From Chlorops oryzae (lineage: Eukaryota > Arthropoda > Insecta > Diptera > Chloropidae), in the NCBI GenBank assembly GCA_020466095.1, contig CM035806.1:6643622-6707621 (forward strand): a stretch of 64,000 nt of DNA. The letters are read 5' to 3'. The notes beneath the pieces are model-generated. The model saw only the letters and a list, made by a program, of their open reading frames with translations, searched no databases and had not been told where the DNA came from. Both the position numbers and the translations under genes were made by a program. Positions 22,510 through 34,262 of this stretch are shown piece after piece. Numbering within the stretch: position 1 is the stretch's first letter; each line of letters starts with the position of its first letter.

Positions 22510-25189
22510 CTCCGTCAGTTTTTGTGTGTGTGTGTGTCTTACACGTGCATAGATGGGGACTGCTGAATGCTGCACTTGTCAATTTATCCACGCCTTCGGA
22601 GGTTCGTGCTGGCGTTCGTTTTGTTGCGCGTTTTGCTGCTGGTTTAGTCTCACTTTGCTCGTTTTGTTAATTCGAGAATACGACAGCTGATTTCTTACCA
22701 TTGTATCAGAAATCAACAGTAACAGTGCCGAATTTTTCTCGTTTGTCTGTCGTTTCGTTTATTCTGCTATGCGATTTTTCCATTTCGCAGACACACACAC
22801 TCACATATGTACCTACATATATGTATATCTACAAGTTTATGAGCCTGTGCCCATATCTATATGCAACATTTTTTTTTTTGAATCTTTCTTCCATTGTCTT
22901 TCAATTTTTTTTTTTTTTTTAATTAGCTTCAGTAGGGCATTTTAGGCTTATAACGATCTTGTAACACATACATACATCGCAAATCCGCAACTAAAGTGAC
23001 ACAAGTCAAAAATTCGCAATTTCCATTTTAAATGAAAAATATTCAAATTGTTTTTTTTTCTACTAGTCCAACTAATTTCTAATTAATTTCTGTTATTGGT
23101 TGATCCATTACTGTAAAATACTTAGGTATATTGAAAAAGGGATTTTTTTTTTTTTTTTTGCAGGAATCACTTATGGGTTCGCTTGCTATTAAGGAGTTAA
23201 TTGTCGATACCAATAATAGGGAGAGCATTTCAAATTTCGATGGTTTTTCCGCAGTCACTTTAATAACCGATATGCGATATGAACGTATACAATATCTGTC
23301 TGCCCCTTGGTCCATCTCTGGTCGAATCTTCTCCTCATCTTGTTCGAAAAGTTCTCTCAAAACTGAATATGAATGCAGCAATTTCACATATTGAGTATAA
23401 TTCTAAGTTGAAATTCGTGTCTTCCGCCCACTTCCACGCCCACAAATCAATATACCGACCACTGCATATAACTTCAGACTAACTGAAAACTTTTCAATAT
23501 GCTGTCTGTCTTACGGAAAAGTGTAGTAAAAGCTCGAAATTCCAAAACATTGGCTCACGAAACATAGGGCGCTGCCACGCCCACAAATATTGTGAGTGAA
23601 CTTCTTCTGGCTGCGACTCACCAACTTCACTCACAGAGCAGTCTTGCTTAGGCTTTCTCATTTGATTTTCTTGTTTTTTTCTGATTTCGTTTTCGATTTT
23701 ATTTTCCCTTTTTCTATTTGCCTTTTTTTTTGTTTTTTTTTGTTTTTGTCTAGTTGCACGAAGCTTCTGCGAAATGGCAAATGACGCAATAGGCGTATAT
23801 GTCATGTCAATTCGTTCGTGTCGTTATCAATAAGCTCAGTGAATTTAGCCAAAGCCACAGAGAGCATTTGTATTTGGCAACCTTTCATCCTTTTATCGGT
23901 TCCTAACGAAATGATGCCTGTCTTCACATCGAAACGGTCGCTCTTCGAATAAAACGCCCATTCTGCAGGCTTTGCGCTTACCATTTCGGTCGAAAAAGAA
24001 GAATGGAAAGGGAGAGAAAAAAAAAACAAGAAGAAAATCCAAAATCGAAATCAAAAAAGTGTTACTCAAGAGTTAGTTAGCTTTTCGAGTTCTGTGTTGC
24101 ATTTTTAGGTGCTTCGGTATTCGAACTTCGTCATCGTCTAGCAGCTGCCAACTACGAGAGAGCTTCAACTATAGCGAATGCCTCGTTGCATTATGAATCT
24201 TGATTTGCGCTCTACTGAGCTCTTCACTCTTCTCCTCTCCTCTCCACTGCTCTGCTTTTGCTCTGCTGTGCTGTGTCGATAACTGCCTCCAATTTTGAAT
24301 TCTCACTGTCGCTTCGTGCATCGAAAAAGCATGAAACTTTAAAATCCAAAAAAAAAAAAGAAGGCAGTTTGCCTTGTACGTGTTTGGAAACAAATGTCTT
24401 CGTTTCTATCCTTATCGTCGATCGTCTGAGGTCTGCTATTTAAATACGTGCCTCTCTGCTTTGGGGGAATTGAAATATATTTTCTTCAAATTATTATGTG
24501 CCAAATGCAATCATTGCGTGCAGCTCTCCCTCTCTCTCTCGCTCTCTCTTTCAATTTCGGATTTGAATTTAATAAGACTTGAACGCTTCAGTGACAGGAC
24601 CCTTTTGATTAAGAAAGGACAAATATTGAACCAGGATACTCATCTGGGGTTTTTTTTTTGTCTATCTTCTTTTTGGCGACGGAATAAATTCAAAGTATAA
24701 AATTCAAAGCGATCGATTTTTTGGTTCAGATGTTATTTAACTCTTTAGTTCCTTGTCACAGCTGCAGGTGGCAGAGGATATTTATTTTTTAGCTCATTAA
24801 ATTTTTTCTTTGCTGCAGCTAAACTAATTAGACACACTATTATTATTCGCAACCCAATTAGAATATATAATTTTCGCTGTATGATATGATTTTTGTGGCC
24901 TTTAGGAAGTGCTCCAGCACAAAAAAGTGGAATATTTTTTACATAAATAAATTTTTTTCACCAACAAATAGTTCATCGTAATAATAGTGAAAAGTAAGAG
25001 CAGAGTTTGCTCAAGCTTTGACATGGGAATCGAAGGATTTTTTCAAAATAATATTGATGTTCCGCTGCTAGACAATCGTGTAACTTAAGCTTAAGGGGTC
25101 ATTCTTATGTAAACCAATGGAATTTTTTTTTTTTTTTAACAATAAAGTTCAATCATTCTAGCATTCTTAAATGTTATTACTAATAGCCT

Positions 25190-25434
25190 AGGTAGGTAGG
25201 TAGAAAGGTTGAAGTGGCTGCCACTTAGGTCATTAATCGGTTCATTGTGATACCACGAGAGGTTTTCTTGTGTTTGTGTGAGTGTATATGTCTTATTTTG
25301 TAGTGTGCCCCTAACATGCGATTTTTTTTTGAAAAAACCAATGCTAGGCTTGAGACATTACACTCCGGGAATCGAACCTCGGACCCGGGGATCAAGAGGA
25401 TGGCACGCATTCCCTACACTATCCCAGAGCCACT
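25190..25434 (-). mobile_element. tRNA-derived SINE, copy 2
   Basis: This is the reverse-oriented relative of 7461-7717. On the minus strand it has GGATAGTGTAGGGAATGC (A box) and GAGGTTCGATTCCCGG (perfect B box), then the same body, ending CCACTTCAACC and a short TACC repeat tail. The box B here is better preserved than in copy 1. Confidence 0.85.
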
Positions 25435-25812
25435 ACTTGTAGCTTAAGCTGCATAAAAAATAAAATGGTTTTAGAAATTCATTTTAATTTGGTTTGAATC
25501 CTTTCGGGCTTAGGGTCCAAACATTTCTGTTATGAAATGTCAATTTTTTGGCAATTGAACAAAAAAATAGAAATAGAATTTTTTTTATTTTTTATTTAAA
25601 GCTTTTGTTAGTCAAAGTATATACAAAGTAGGTCGTTGGTCAACGTGGTAGAGGCTGTTAATGATGCTTTAATAAAAAAAATTGAATGGGTTGTTATTAA
25701 GGAGGTCTGTCGTTATCGTCCGTATCAGAATAGTTGGATTTCATTGAAAAAAATTATATTGTCAGACTGTTTAAAAAAATTTCGACCTTGATCTTGATTT
25801 TTGCAAAAAGCC

Positions 25813-26835
25813 TTAAGGGGGACCTTCTGGTTTAGAGCACGAAAATTAAGGGTATTTTCATGATTTTTTTTTTGGTATTAAGCCAAATAAAAAACGGGTT
25901 TCTAAGTTCTCAGGGTTATTGTTTTATTTATTGACAATCCGAAAAAAATGTTGTTGTATTTTCCAGGGCGTGCAACCGGAACCAAAACCGTAACCGTAAC
26001 CGATTTTAACCGGTTTATTTTCCTAACCGAAATAAAACCGAAACCGATATATTTTTTTTTTTTTGGAAACCGGTTCCCGAACCAAAACCGAAACACCGAA
26101 ACCGGTTCGAAACGGTTTCTGAAACAATTTCCAACATCTTCCCCAAAATTTCATTTATTTCATGGTCGCTCATTAATGCGGCACATAAACGTTCTGTCTG
26201 ACTGATCAGTCACCCGTATGCGTGTTTATGTACTCTTGCCTATACATTTCCCTTCGGTGTTTTTTCACTAAAACAATTAACTGACTCATTCAGTCAATTT
26301 TTATGTGACTCTTAATCAATTACATACTATGTTTACATGGCCACTTGATACGTATTTACTCGACACGTTTAAGACTATCTGTCTTTTTTTGACACCAGTA
26401 AATATCGTGTGGGCAAACAGAGACAGACAGACTTAAGTGTGTCGAGTAAAAACGTATCAAACGTAAAAACGCCCGACCATTTTGTTAATGAAAAAATATG
26501 AAATTCTTGGAATAAAATTTTGGTTGTAGCTCACCCGATAGCCATTGATGTTGTGAATAACAAAAAAAATTTCAGACGAATCGGTTTGATGGTTTTTTTG
26601 TTTTTATGTACGCCATTTCAAAAAAAAAAATGGTTTTGAGATAAACGCGTTCAAAGTTGCTTTGATCAAGCGCGCTGCCTGCTGTCTCCACCTACTAAAA
26701 CGGCCGTAGCAAAGAAAATATTGTCGATATCTTCACGAAACTTTGCCAGCATATTCTTAGAAGTCTATTCTTCCGAAATATATCAAATAAAAAAAATCGA
26801 TTTTCAAAAAATTCTAGACCAGAAGGTCCCTTTAA
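25813..26835. mobile_element. TTAA element, family B (GGACCTTCTGG ends)
   Basis: The left end TTAAGGGGGACCTTCTGGTT is mirrored by CTAGACCAGAAGGTCCCTTT plus AA, about 18 of 20 matching, with TTAA at both edges. A block GAGATAAACGCGTTCAAAG (about 26639) resembles GAGATAAACGCGTTTAAAG in family A, so the two families share ancestry or interior. No transposase is visible. Confidence 0.75.
25965..26130. repeat. AACCG-rich block with three AACCGGTT sites
   Basis: The block is dense in AACCG and CCGAAACC, with AACCGGTT at 26008-26015, 26068-26075 and 26100-26107. It sits inside the family B element and has a composition unlike its flanks. Confidence 0.8.
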
Positions 26836-29800
26836 AAGATATTCGAAAATATTTTTGAAAAATACAACTCTGCTACCTACGAGAACAACAAATAAGTGAA
26901 AAATATATATAAAGTTTCAAAACCAGTGGTTCAATAGTTTGTTCTGTAGAATCTTGACCGCTCTACAAAATGACGTTTCAATAAAAACGCGCCTAAGGTT
27001 TCAAAACCCGAACAAATTGCTTAGCGCACATCGGTGATTAGGAGTTATAAATTTTTTACTACTTAGAATTTCGGTCTGATTTTTTCACAGCATATTCTCA
27101 ATAAGTTTAACGATCGAAATATGAAAGAAAATCGATTCTTTAAAGTGATTACATAAGAATAGCCCCGCAAAGAGTACATTTTGGCTTCCTCTGGCTGTTG
27201 TCATTCTTCTGAAGAATGCTGGTCTGGTTATTCGGTATTGTTAATCTCCTAAATATATCAGTGAATCGCTAGAGGTGTCAATCTGCACACTTTGAAGCAA
27301 TGGAAATAATAAGTGCAAAGTTTCCTTTGTCAATACATAGCAAATGATATCTCAATTAAGAAAATACTGGCAATCAAAACAAATTCTAACAAACGAATGC
27401 ATTTATAAATCAAAGGACTACAAAAGGTTGCCCTTAAAAACGATTGACATAACGATGATTGACCTAAAAGTGTCACTCACATGAAAAAGGTTAAGATAAC
27501 GCTTTTAAAATTTTTTCAAAATTCTGCCATTTTTCTGATAATTTTTCGCCTCGATAGGTCTTATCCTTTCAAAAAAAAAAAAAAAAAAAAAATTAAAAAA
27601 AAACATAAAACTGACCGCAATTTATAAGCAAAGGTTTTTATTTTTTTAATAAAAGGAAATGGCTTCCTTTTCATTTTCGGTTCGATTGCTTGAAGCAAGG
27701 AAGTTGAAAAAAAAAAGAAAACTGAAACCGCTACTCATTCAGTGTATGTGTCAGTGCTTAGAGAAATAATCTCAACTCAAATGCTTGACAATTTTTTTTG
27801 GGTTGGCACTTGTCATTTTCGAAATGAAAAAGGATATACAAGCATTCCCGAATTGTAGAAGCTGCTATGCTGCGATTATATAGTATCCTAACATCCGCGT
27901 CCTTTTTTCTTTTATTTATTTATTTTTTTTCCTTTCTTCTTCTTATCTTCTGGCTTTGCGCTGGAGGAAGAGGACACTTGGCGTGTCATTCGGCCCGCCA
28001 TCCAATCTAAAAATCCACAGGAGTGACAAAATCCGAATTGCTCGTGCCATATTTCACTTATATTCCATAAGAAATTTTATATTTTATTCATGATGCACTA
28101 TGTCCGAAATAAACATAATGGGCCTCGTTGATTGTTTTAACGGGGTGTCCGTCCGTCCGTCCGTCTGTCTGTCTGTCGTGTGCGCGCTTGTATCCTCTTT
28201 CAATCGACGAGAGAGATTCTTATTTATTTTGAATTTTTCTTTCATTTTGATCATTTCTTTTGTTTATTTACTATACTACGTTTTAATTTTCCCACATCCC
28301 TTCGGTGGCTCGCATCTCTTCCCATTGTTTTTTTTTTTTTTCTTTTTTGTTTCCATCTGTCAAATCTTTCTTGACCATCATCACTGTTTTTATAAGCATC
28401 GCCTTTTCCGTTTTAATCTGCTGTTTACGATATGAGCGAATGCTTGTGTGGCCGATTGTAGGTATGTGTATGTACAGTCGATTTTCCTTTTTTTTTTTCG
28501 TTCTTTCACTTTTATTTTTTTTGTTTATGTTTTATTTCTATTTTTCATTTTCATTTTCCGTTGCTGCTTGTCATTTTTGCTTATTTTCCGCTTTTCTTTC
28601 TAAAATATTTATAACGATTCAAAGTAAGAATGAAAGGAGGGTCCAACTGGGTTTGCTGTCAAAAAATCCTGCAGCGTTGCTTGAGTGCACGAGCGACTGG
28701 GTGGCATTGCTCGGCACGGCACGGCATGGCTCGACGAAGGGAGGTCGAAGGAGGCGTTTAGCTGAATAGATATTCTTGTCGTCGGTGTTTTCATGTTTCT
28801 TCCTTCCTTCTTGAACTTCGATTTCATTTTCTTCATTCACATTCGCATTCTCATTCCCATTCCGTTCCGTTTCGTTTCGTTCCGTTTTGTTCCATTCCGT
28901 TTCGATTTGTGTCCTTTCGTCCTTTCGGTTCGGTTCCATTATGGCCTACCGAATATTTTCTTTAAGGCGATTCAGCTTCAGCTTTTGTTGTTATGTCCCG
29001 AAATGTTCTTCGTTTTATGTATGTACATATACGCACATTAGTCGCGTGTATGCGTGTGTGTGTGTGTGTGTGTGTGAGCGCGTGTGTGTGCGTGAATGTA
29101 TCATTGTCATATGCAAACGATAACTGAATAAAAATATCTACAAATGGATTCTTAATAACATTCTTAGTCGATTTCATTGTGGATATGGTATGTCCTTTTC
29201 GCCGTTCTTTGTTTTGAACATGGGTGTTTTTTTCCCCCGTTTTGTTTTGCTTTGCTTTGCTTTGCTTTCCTTTCCTTTGTTTTGCTTTGCATGATTTTGA
29301 TTTCGTTGCTCGGACATTTTCGCTAGCCATTATATTATTATAAAGGAGGCTTATTCGTTTGGCATCTTGACCAATTTCATTTCCTCCGAATGTGTGTATT
29401 TCTTGCTCTTGCGTGTGCCTCTCAAATGCATATGTTGATATAACAATTTGTTTTTTTTTTTTGGTCCTCCTTTTTTATGTATGTATAGCTGTATAGCTGC
29501 TGAGCGGCCTGAGTGTTCGAATGGAAAATGGGTATTATATTTATGCTTGATGTAACAATTTCGACGAAATTGCAAAGACAACAGTAAAACTTTTGAATTG
29601 GGTTCTTTATTTTCCTACGTCATTCTACTTGGGTTTGAAGGGCATTATTATTATTATTTTTATTATTATTATAATTTTCTCATTTTTTTTTTTTTTTTTT
29701 TGGTTTTTTCGTTTTTTATTTTCTTTTGCCTAAGCAAACACAGTTATAAGAAATCAATTTCAATTTCAATTTCAATTTATTCATCTATTCGACGAGTATA

Positions 29801-31189
29801 GCGATAGTGTTCAATTAAATTTTGCCGAACAAGAAATCGCCTCGTTGAGCGCCGTTGAACGCCGCGCCATCGTCCGTTGGCTTGAAAGGGATTTGGTTAA
29901 TTTATTGTAATTGATTTGTCGAACCTGAAGAGATTCCTGTAAGGAGGATAATACATAGTAACTAGACCTGCAGATAAGGGTTAGAAACGTGATTGTGATT
30001 GTTTTGTAGAAGGGGGGAGTGCATCGAATAGCTTGACGCAGATTCTTAGATCTTCTTTTGTTTTTTTTTTAAGGCATTTTCAAAGGGCTCTGGCTTCCTC
30101 AAAGAGGATACAATTCCGTTTCGAGAGTTAAGCTTTCACAATAAATACCTTGAAAGGGGAAAAAATATTACATTCTTCTCTCACGAGGTGATAGTAACCC
30201 ATGACAATTTGGCTAGAGCTCAAATGACTTCTGAAGAATTTTCTCCGCCCTTCCACTGATTACTTCTGTAAAATTTATTGATGATTAATGTTTCATTATT
30301 TAGCCAATGTATTTAAGGCTGTCTGAGCGATATGAATGGGGGGTTGCTTTGGGGATTGCCTTCATACATATCGCGGCAATTAAATAATCCGTATCGTACA
30401 ATCACAGCACCAATATATGATAAGTTTTGAATGAATCCTAAAATTAATAATTTTTTGTATCGTCCCTTCAAAAAACGTTTGCCTCTTATCCCCTTTTATC
30501 TGACATCATCAAATGGCGTTCAAACTTTTATAAAATTAAAAAAAAAAAGTTTTTAAAAAAAATAAATAAATAAATAAAAACGCTGGGTACTCTGTCTGTC
30601 TCATGCCAATGTTAATGTTATGAGCAAATTTAATCCTTTCTTGCGGTGAAAAAGCATTTTACTGGAATCAAATTTTATAATCGAGCAATATATTTGAAGC
30701 TTTATGCGTTTCAAATGAAAGAAGCGAATTTTCGTGTTTTTTTTGTATCGCCTAACAAATCTTCTACCCATCTCCATAGTCTAATTCAAATATTCACAAG
30801 GCACTACATTATTCATACAAGTATGTGTATTTAAAATGTGTTTTTACGTCTTTTACGCAGTAACTGCAGAGGAGGATGTTTTTGTCTTCTCGCTTGTTTT
30901 TTTTTTTTTTGTTTTTTTTTTGCAGGAAGCCTCGCAAAAAGGTTGGAAGTGAAAATCGAGCTCGACCTTTTATATTTGCTTTTTTTTTTATTTTTGTTTT
31001 TTTTTTTTATTTTTTATATTTGCTTTTTTCAAGAACATTCTCAGGGGGCAAATACGAAACGGTATGTAAAAAAGAAGCTGCGCACTTTTGAAAATCTCTG
31101 TTCGCTCGTTCCAATAAAACAAAAAACATATAAATAAATAAATATGTAAATACATAAGAGTTTGGATAGAATGAAAAAATTTTTTAAAG

Positions 31190-31655
31190 ACCTGTTCACA
31201 TTACCGAGACTGTTCACACTATCGAGACTAAACTTTTTTTATCGCCGATTTTCTTTATTTGGTTTGAATAAATACAAAAAATGTAAATGTTCATGTTAGC
31301 GAGGCTGTTCACACTATCGAGACACAATGTTTTGTATTTTAAATTTGATTTACTTAGTTCAAATATGAACACAAAATGTCAATGTTGGTATTACAGAGGT
31401 TGTTCACACTATCGGGACTGAATTTTTTTTTTTTTTTTTTTTTTTGCAGGTTTCCAAAAAAACAAATGATTTTCAATTATAAATCTTAGGTTTTGGGAAA
31501 AATTTCAGTAGGGAGGTTTGTTTCTTAAGGTCTCCTAATAGTTTTAGAACGGCCTTCTTCCTTCGTGATCTGTCTTAAAAGCTTCAGTTTTTGTGTTAAC
31601 ACCACCAAGATGTTCACTCTATCTGGGATTCACACTATCCAGACTCCACTATAAA
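31190..31655. repeat. Degenerate tandem repeat, TTCACACTATCGAGACT
   Basis: The core TGTTCACACTATCGAGACT (or ATTACCGAGACT, ATCGGGACT, ATCCAGACT variants) occurs about six times, near 31194, 31207, 31306, 31400, 31610 and 31630, separated by AT-rich spacers. Confidence 0.75.
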
Positions 31656-32874
31656 TTAAAAATAAAAAACTAAATAAATAAAAAACCCTTCGATTTGTTG
31701 TTCTGCTCGCTTCCTCTAATCGTAAATAAATTTCGTCAATCTTCATCTATTTTGTGTGTACTCTCGGAATTTGGTGAAATGAAATTAATATTAAATGAAT
31801 ATTAAAGCATTAAAAAATATGAAATAAAAAAAAAATCGTGTCGAAAATTGAAATTTTCGCTGATCGAGTTATGCACGCTCTAAAATTAACTATTTATGGG
31901 CTTCATTAAGCTCATTTGAAATGCGTAATGACAACGTTGCATCAACACAACGCAACACAACACAACACAATGGGAAAATTATTCCCAAATAATTCGCGAA
32001 ACACTTAACACGGCATGAAATATTTTACACACAAAACACTCTGCCGATACTTATTACAGAATTTCAAAATTTTCCCATGAATTTTTAAGAGTCTCACCCA
32101 GCAAATTGATGAACAAACGAACACTAAGCGAAAAACCAATTTTCATATTTTTCCATTAAAAATTTTTTTCTCTTTTCTTTTTTTTTTTTCTTTGTTGTTT
32201 GTATGTGCCTCGCAATATGAAAATGGCTGACATCTATCAATGCTATCAACTTTTGCTGATGCTTCGATGAACGACGAACAAAAAAAAAAAAAAACAAAAA
32301 ATAAACCCCTGGAAAACCTATCAACAACTCACTTATCATTCGTCCTGGCTATGCAATACGTCATGTCTCGTGACAAATTCCTTCATCATTGTCATCAAAT
32401 CTCTGTCAACACCTGGGGTCGCGCGCTGCACGTGAAAATCTCGAAAATATTCAATTTGAATACCGAAAATAACCCGCGATCCCATGCCCCCTGCGCCGCA
32501 CACACCCATCGCCATCGCCATCGTCACCTACCATCGGCGGCTTAAAAAATCACAAAAACTTCTGCAAATGATTATTTACAAAATGGATGCTGCTAACGTT
32601 TCAACTCGATTATTCGGTGGAAATAAAAACAAACAAAATGTATAAAATATACATATATTTATGTATGTATTATATGTATGTGTATATATTGGAAAAACTT
32701 TTAAAAATATGTGGAAAAAATCATCGCTGGCAAAAAAACACGTCACAATTTGTTAATAATTGAACTCGACACAACTTATTGATGCGCATCAATATATATA
32801 TATATATATTTCCTCTCGTGCTTCCGCGAAACTATGAATTTTTTTGTGCCCGCCTCTGCCACCGACCAATATAG

Positions 32875-33023
32875 CCGAAACAGCACAGCAACCGGGGAAA
32901 ACGGCGACGATCGAAATGTATGCACCGAGCTCGTACAACGACACAGTGACCGGCGAAACCTTGTCCAGCGTTTCCGAGAAGAGCGAATCCTATTCGAATG
33001 AGGGCAGTCAGCCGGAATATATT
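32875..33023 (+). CDS. Internal exon 1 of a receptor-like protein (cytoplasmic tail)
   Basis: This exon encodes about 49 residues beginning within AETAQQPGKTATIEMYAPSS and ending SNEGSQPEYI. The chain is rich in Ser, Thr, Glu and Tyr, has no hydrophobic segment, and contains tyrosines in acidic/polar settings (EMYAPSSY, ESYSNEG, PEYI), which suits a phosphorylatable intracellular tail. The donor is GTAAGT directly after codon ATT, so the exon ends in phase 0. The acceptor is less certain: the best is the AG at 32873-32874 after a T/C-rich run, giving phase 1 entry; AGs a few codons downstream are alternatives. An in-frame stop at 32835 rules out an exon reaching far upstream. The frame joins cleanly to the exon at 40754. 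I infer a cell-adhesion or guidance receptor of the immunoglobulin superfamily (Dscam, echinoid, kirre or sns-like tails are candidates), but no diagnostic domain is in the window. Coding status is fairly secure; product is not. Confidence 0.78.
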
Positions 33024-33337
33024 GTAAGTATTGAATTAATACTAAATTAATATTGATAGTTTTAAACACTTTAAGCCTAAAAGCTTTTTCCCACACCTAC
33101 TCCCACGAAAAATTCAATTCGACATTTAATACAAAAAAAAAAAATGCGATTTTATTCCGCAGTGTTTGTTACGAAAATTCCTCTCAAAAAGCTAGTCCGG
33201 TTTTTATGAAATTTTGCGTGCATATCGGGCGGGCAGGTCTGACAATCAGCTAACATCCATTTTTCGTACGCCTTAAGCTCAAAATTTGGTCCCATCGAGC
33301 AGGGTTTTTTTTTTTCAAAGCTTTTATTTAGTATTAA

Positions 33338-33407
33338 TACCCGACGTATGAGCAATGTTATTTCATGAAAATATGCGAGGCCGTAACATTACGTATACGT
33401 CGTGTTT
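33338..33407 (+). repeat. Short dispersed repeat with two palindromic motifs, copy 1
   Basis: It has ACCCGACGTATGAGCAATG at the left and AACATTACGTATACGTCGTG at the right, about 70 bases in all. The same arrangement occurs inverted at 51288-51353. The inner 25 bases differ, so the ends are the conserved part. Confidence 0.75.
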
Positions 33408-33581
33408 TAAAAACTAGTGAACTGCTGTAGGTACCCCAAACATGCACACGAGGGGCATGTCTGAGGTGCGGTCCCGCAAATTATAACAAAAGCTGCTCCT
33501 CACCCGGCGCGGCGCTTAATTGTTTCAGTATCGTTTCAACCATGGAAAAAGCGACTTGGATAAATAAGGCAATTTAATTTG

Positions 33582-33837
33582 ATATATCGCACACTAATCA
33601 CTAAATCGGCACAACTCAAAATTTTGCATTTCTCGGGCAAACAGTCTATAATTCTCGACGCCTGTAAAATCAACTTCTTTTCTAAATTTATATTATTCTT
33701 AATTAACTGCAGAATCAAAAATATCAACGTTAATTTTCCAAGTGTTCCTTTTCCTGCAGTAAAACGTTGGCGAACATGAAAAAATTGATTGAAACAATTT
33801 TGAGTTGTGCCGCTTTAGTGATTATTGTGCGATATGT
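33582..33837. mobile_element. 256-bp MITE with 42-bp TIRs
   Basis: The left arm (33582-33623, ATATATCGCACACTAATCAC and onward) and the right arm (33796-33837) pair over 42 bases with three mismatches, sharing CGGCACAACTCAAAATT. The interior is unique and AT-rich. It is non-coding. Confidence 0.9.
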
Positions 33838-33894
33838 ATTAATTGTGCGCAATAATTCCATATTATCAGGAAATTACAATCGGCCTTATTTAGT

Positions 33895-34262
33895 GGCTAT
33901 CTCCAGTTTGGTCAGAAATGAAAAACTTAATTTAAAAAAAAAAAAAACTTCAGAAAATTTCTGATTCATTTCTGAAGCGTTTTTGTTATATTTTTTTTTA
34001 TAAGAAGTTTTTCAATTCTGAAAGAAGTGCAGTGTTGCCAGTTTAGGGGTTTTCGCCCTAGATTTAGGGGGTTTTCCTACATTAAGGTTGCCGATAAGGT
34101 GGCCATATGTAAATATACGTATGTATAAACAAATGATGTGCGAAGTTTATTGTGTTTATATAGAAAATCTTTTTAGAGGGAACATTTCGAATTTGGGGGG
34201 AGTTAAGGAGAGTTTTTTTTTAGGGGGAGCCACCTGGCAACACTGCAGAGCTGGAGATAGCC
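33895..34262. mobile_element. TIR element GGCTATCTCCAG, enclosing another
   Basis: GGCTATCTCCAG (33895-33906) is repeated inverted as CTGGAGATAGCC (34251-34262). The left part (TCAGAAATGAAAAACTT, then TTTCTGATTCATTTCT and AAGCGTTTTT) matches 51779-51893, so it belongs to a dispersed family. A smaller element occupies 34030-34245. Confidence 0.65.
34030..34245. mobile_element. hAT-like MITE (CAGTGTTGCCA ends)
   Basis: CAGTGTTGCCAG and CTGGCAACACTG are exact inverses, 216 bp apart. CAGTGTTGCCA-type ends are seen in hAT elements (family knowledge). The flanking 8-mers do not match, so no target duplication supports the assignment. Confidence 0.65.

Larger units (their letters stand above)
25091..27166. 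mobile_element. Outer element of a nested stack (TTAAGGGGTCATTC ends)
   Basis: Left end TTAAGGGGTCATTCTTATGT; right end TACATAAGAATAGCCCC, inverted, 15-16 of 18 matching. Between them lie an inverted SINE (25190-25434) and another TTAA element (25813-26835). The right end has no TTAA immediately outside it, so the boundary there is less certain. Confidence 0.6.
1..32874 (+). other. Upstream non-coding DNA, probably intron of the same gene
   Basis: No supported exon was found on either strand. If the three exons encode a receptor tail, the extracellular and membrane exons must lie before position 1, so this stretch is probably one long intron; an intergenic stretch ending in an alternative first exon cannot be excluded. 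Outside the listed repeats, these intervals show only poly-A/T runs, microsatellites and chance frames: 926-1850, 2761-5720, 6671-7240, 7731-9020, 10137-12440, 14151-16830, 17563-19834, 20964-21220, 21389-25090, 27167-31190 and 31656-32874. Confidence 0.5.

Noticed and set aside
23131..23394. Possible exon after a T-run and GCAG
   Set aside because: It looks like an acceptor followed by about 77 open codons, but there is no good donor, no recognised similarity, and an equally open antisense frame.
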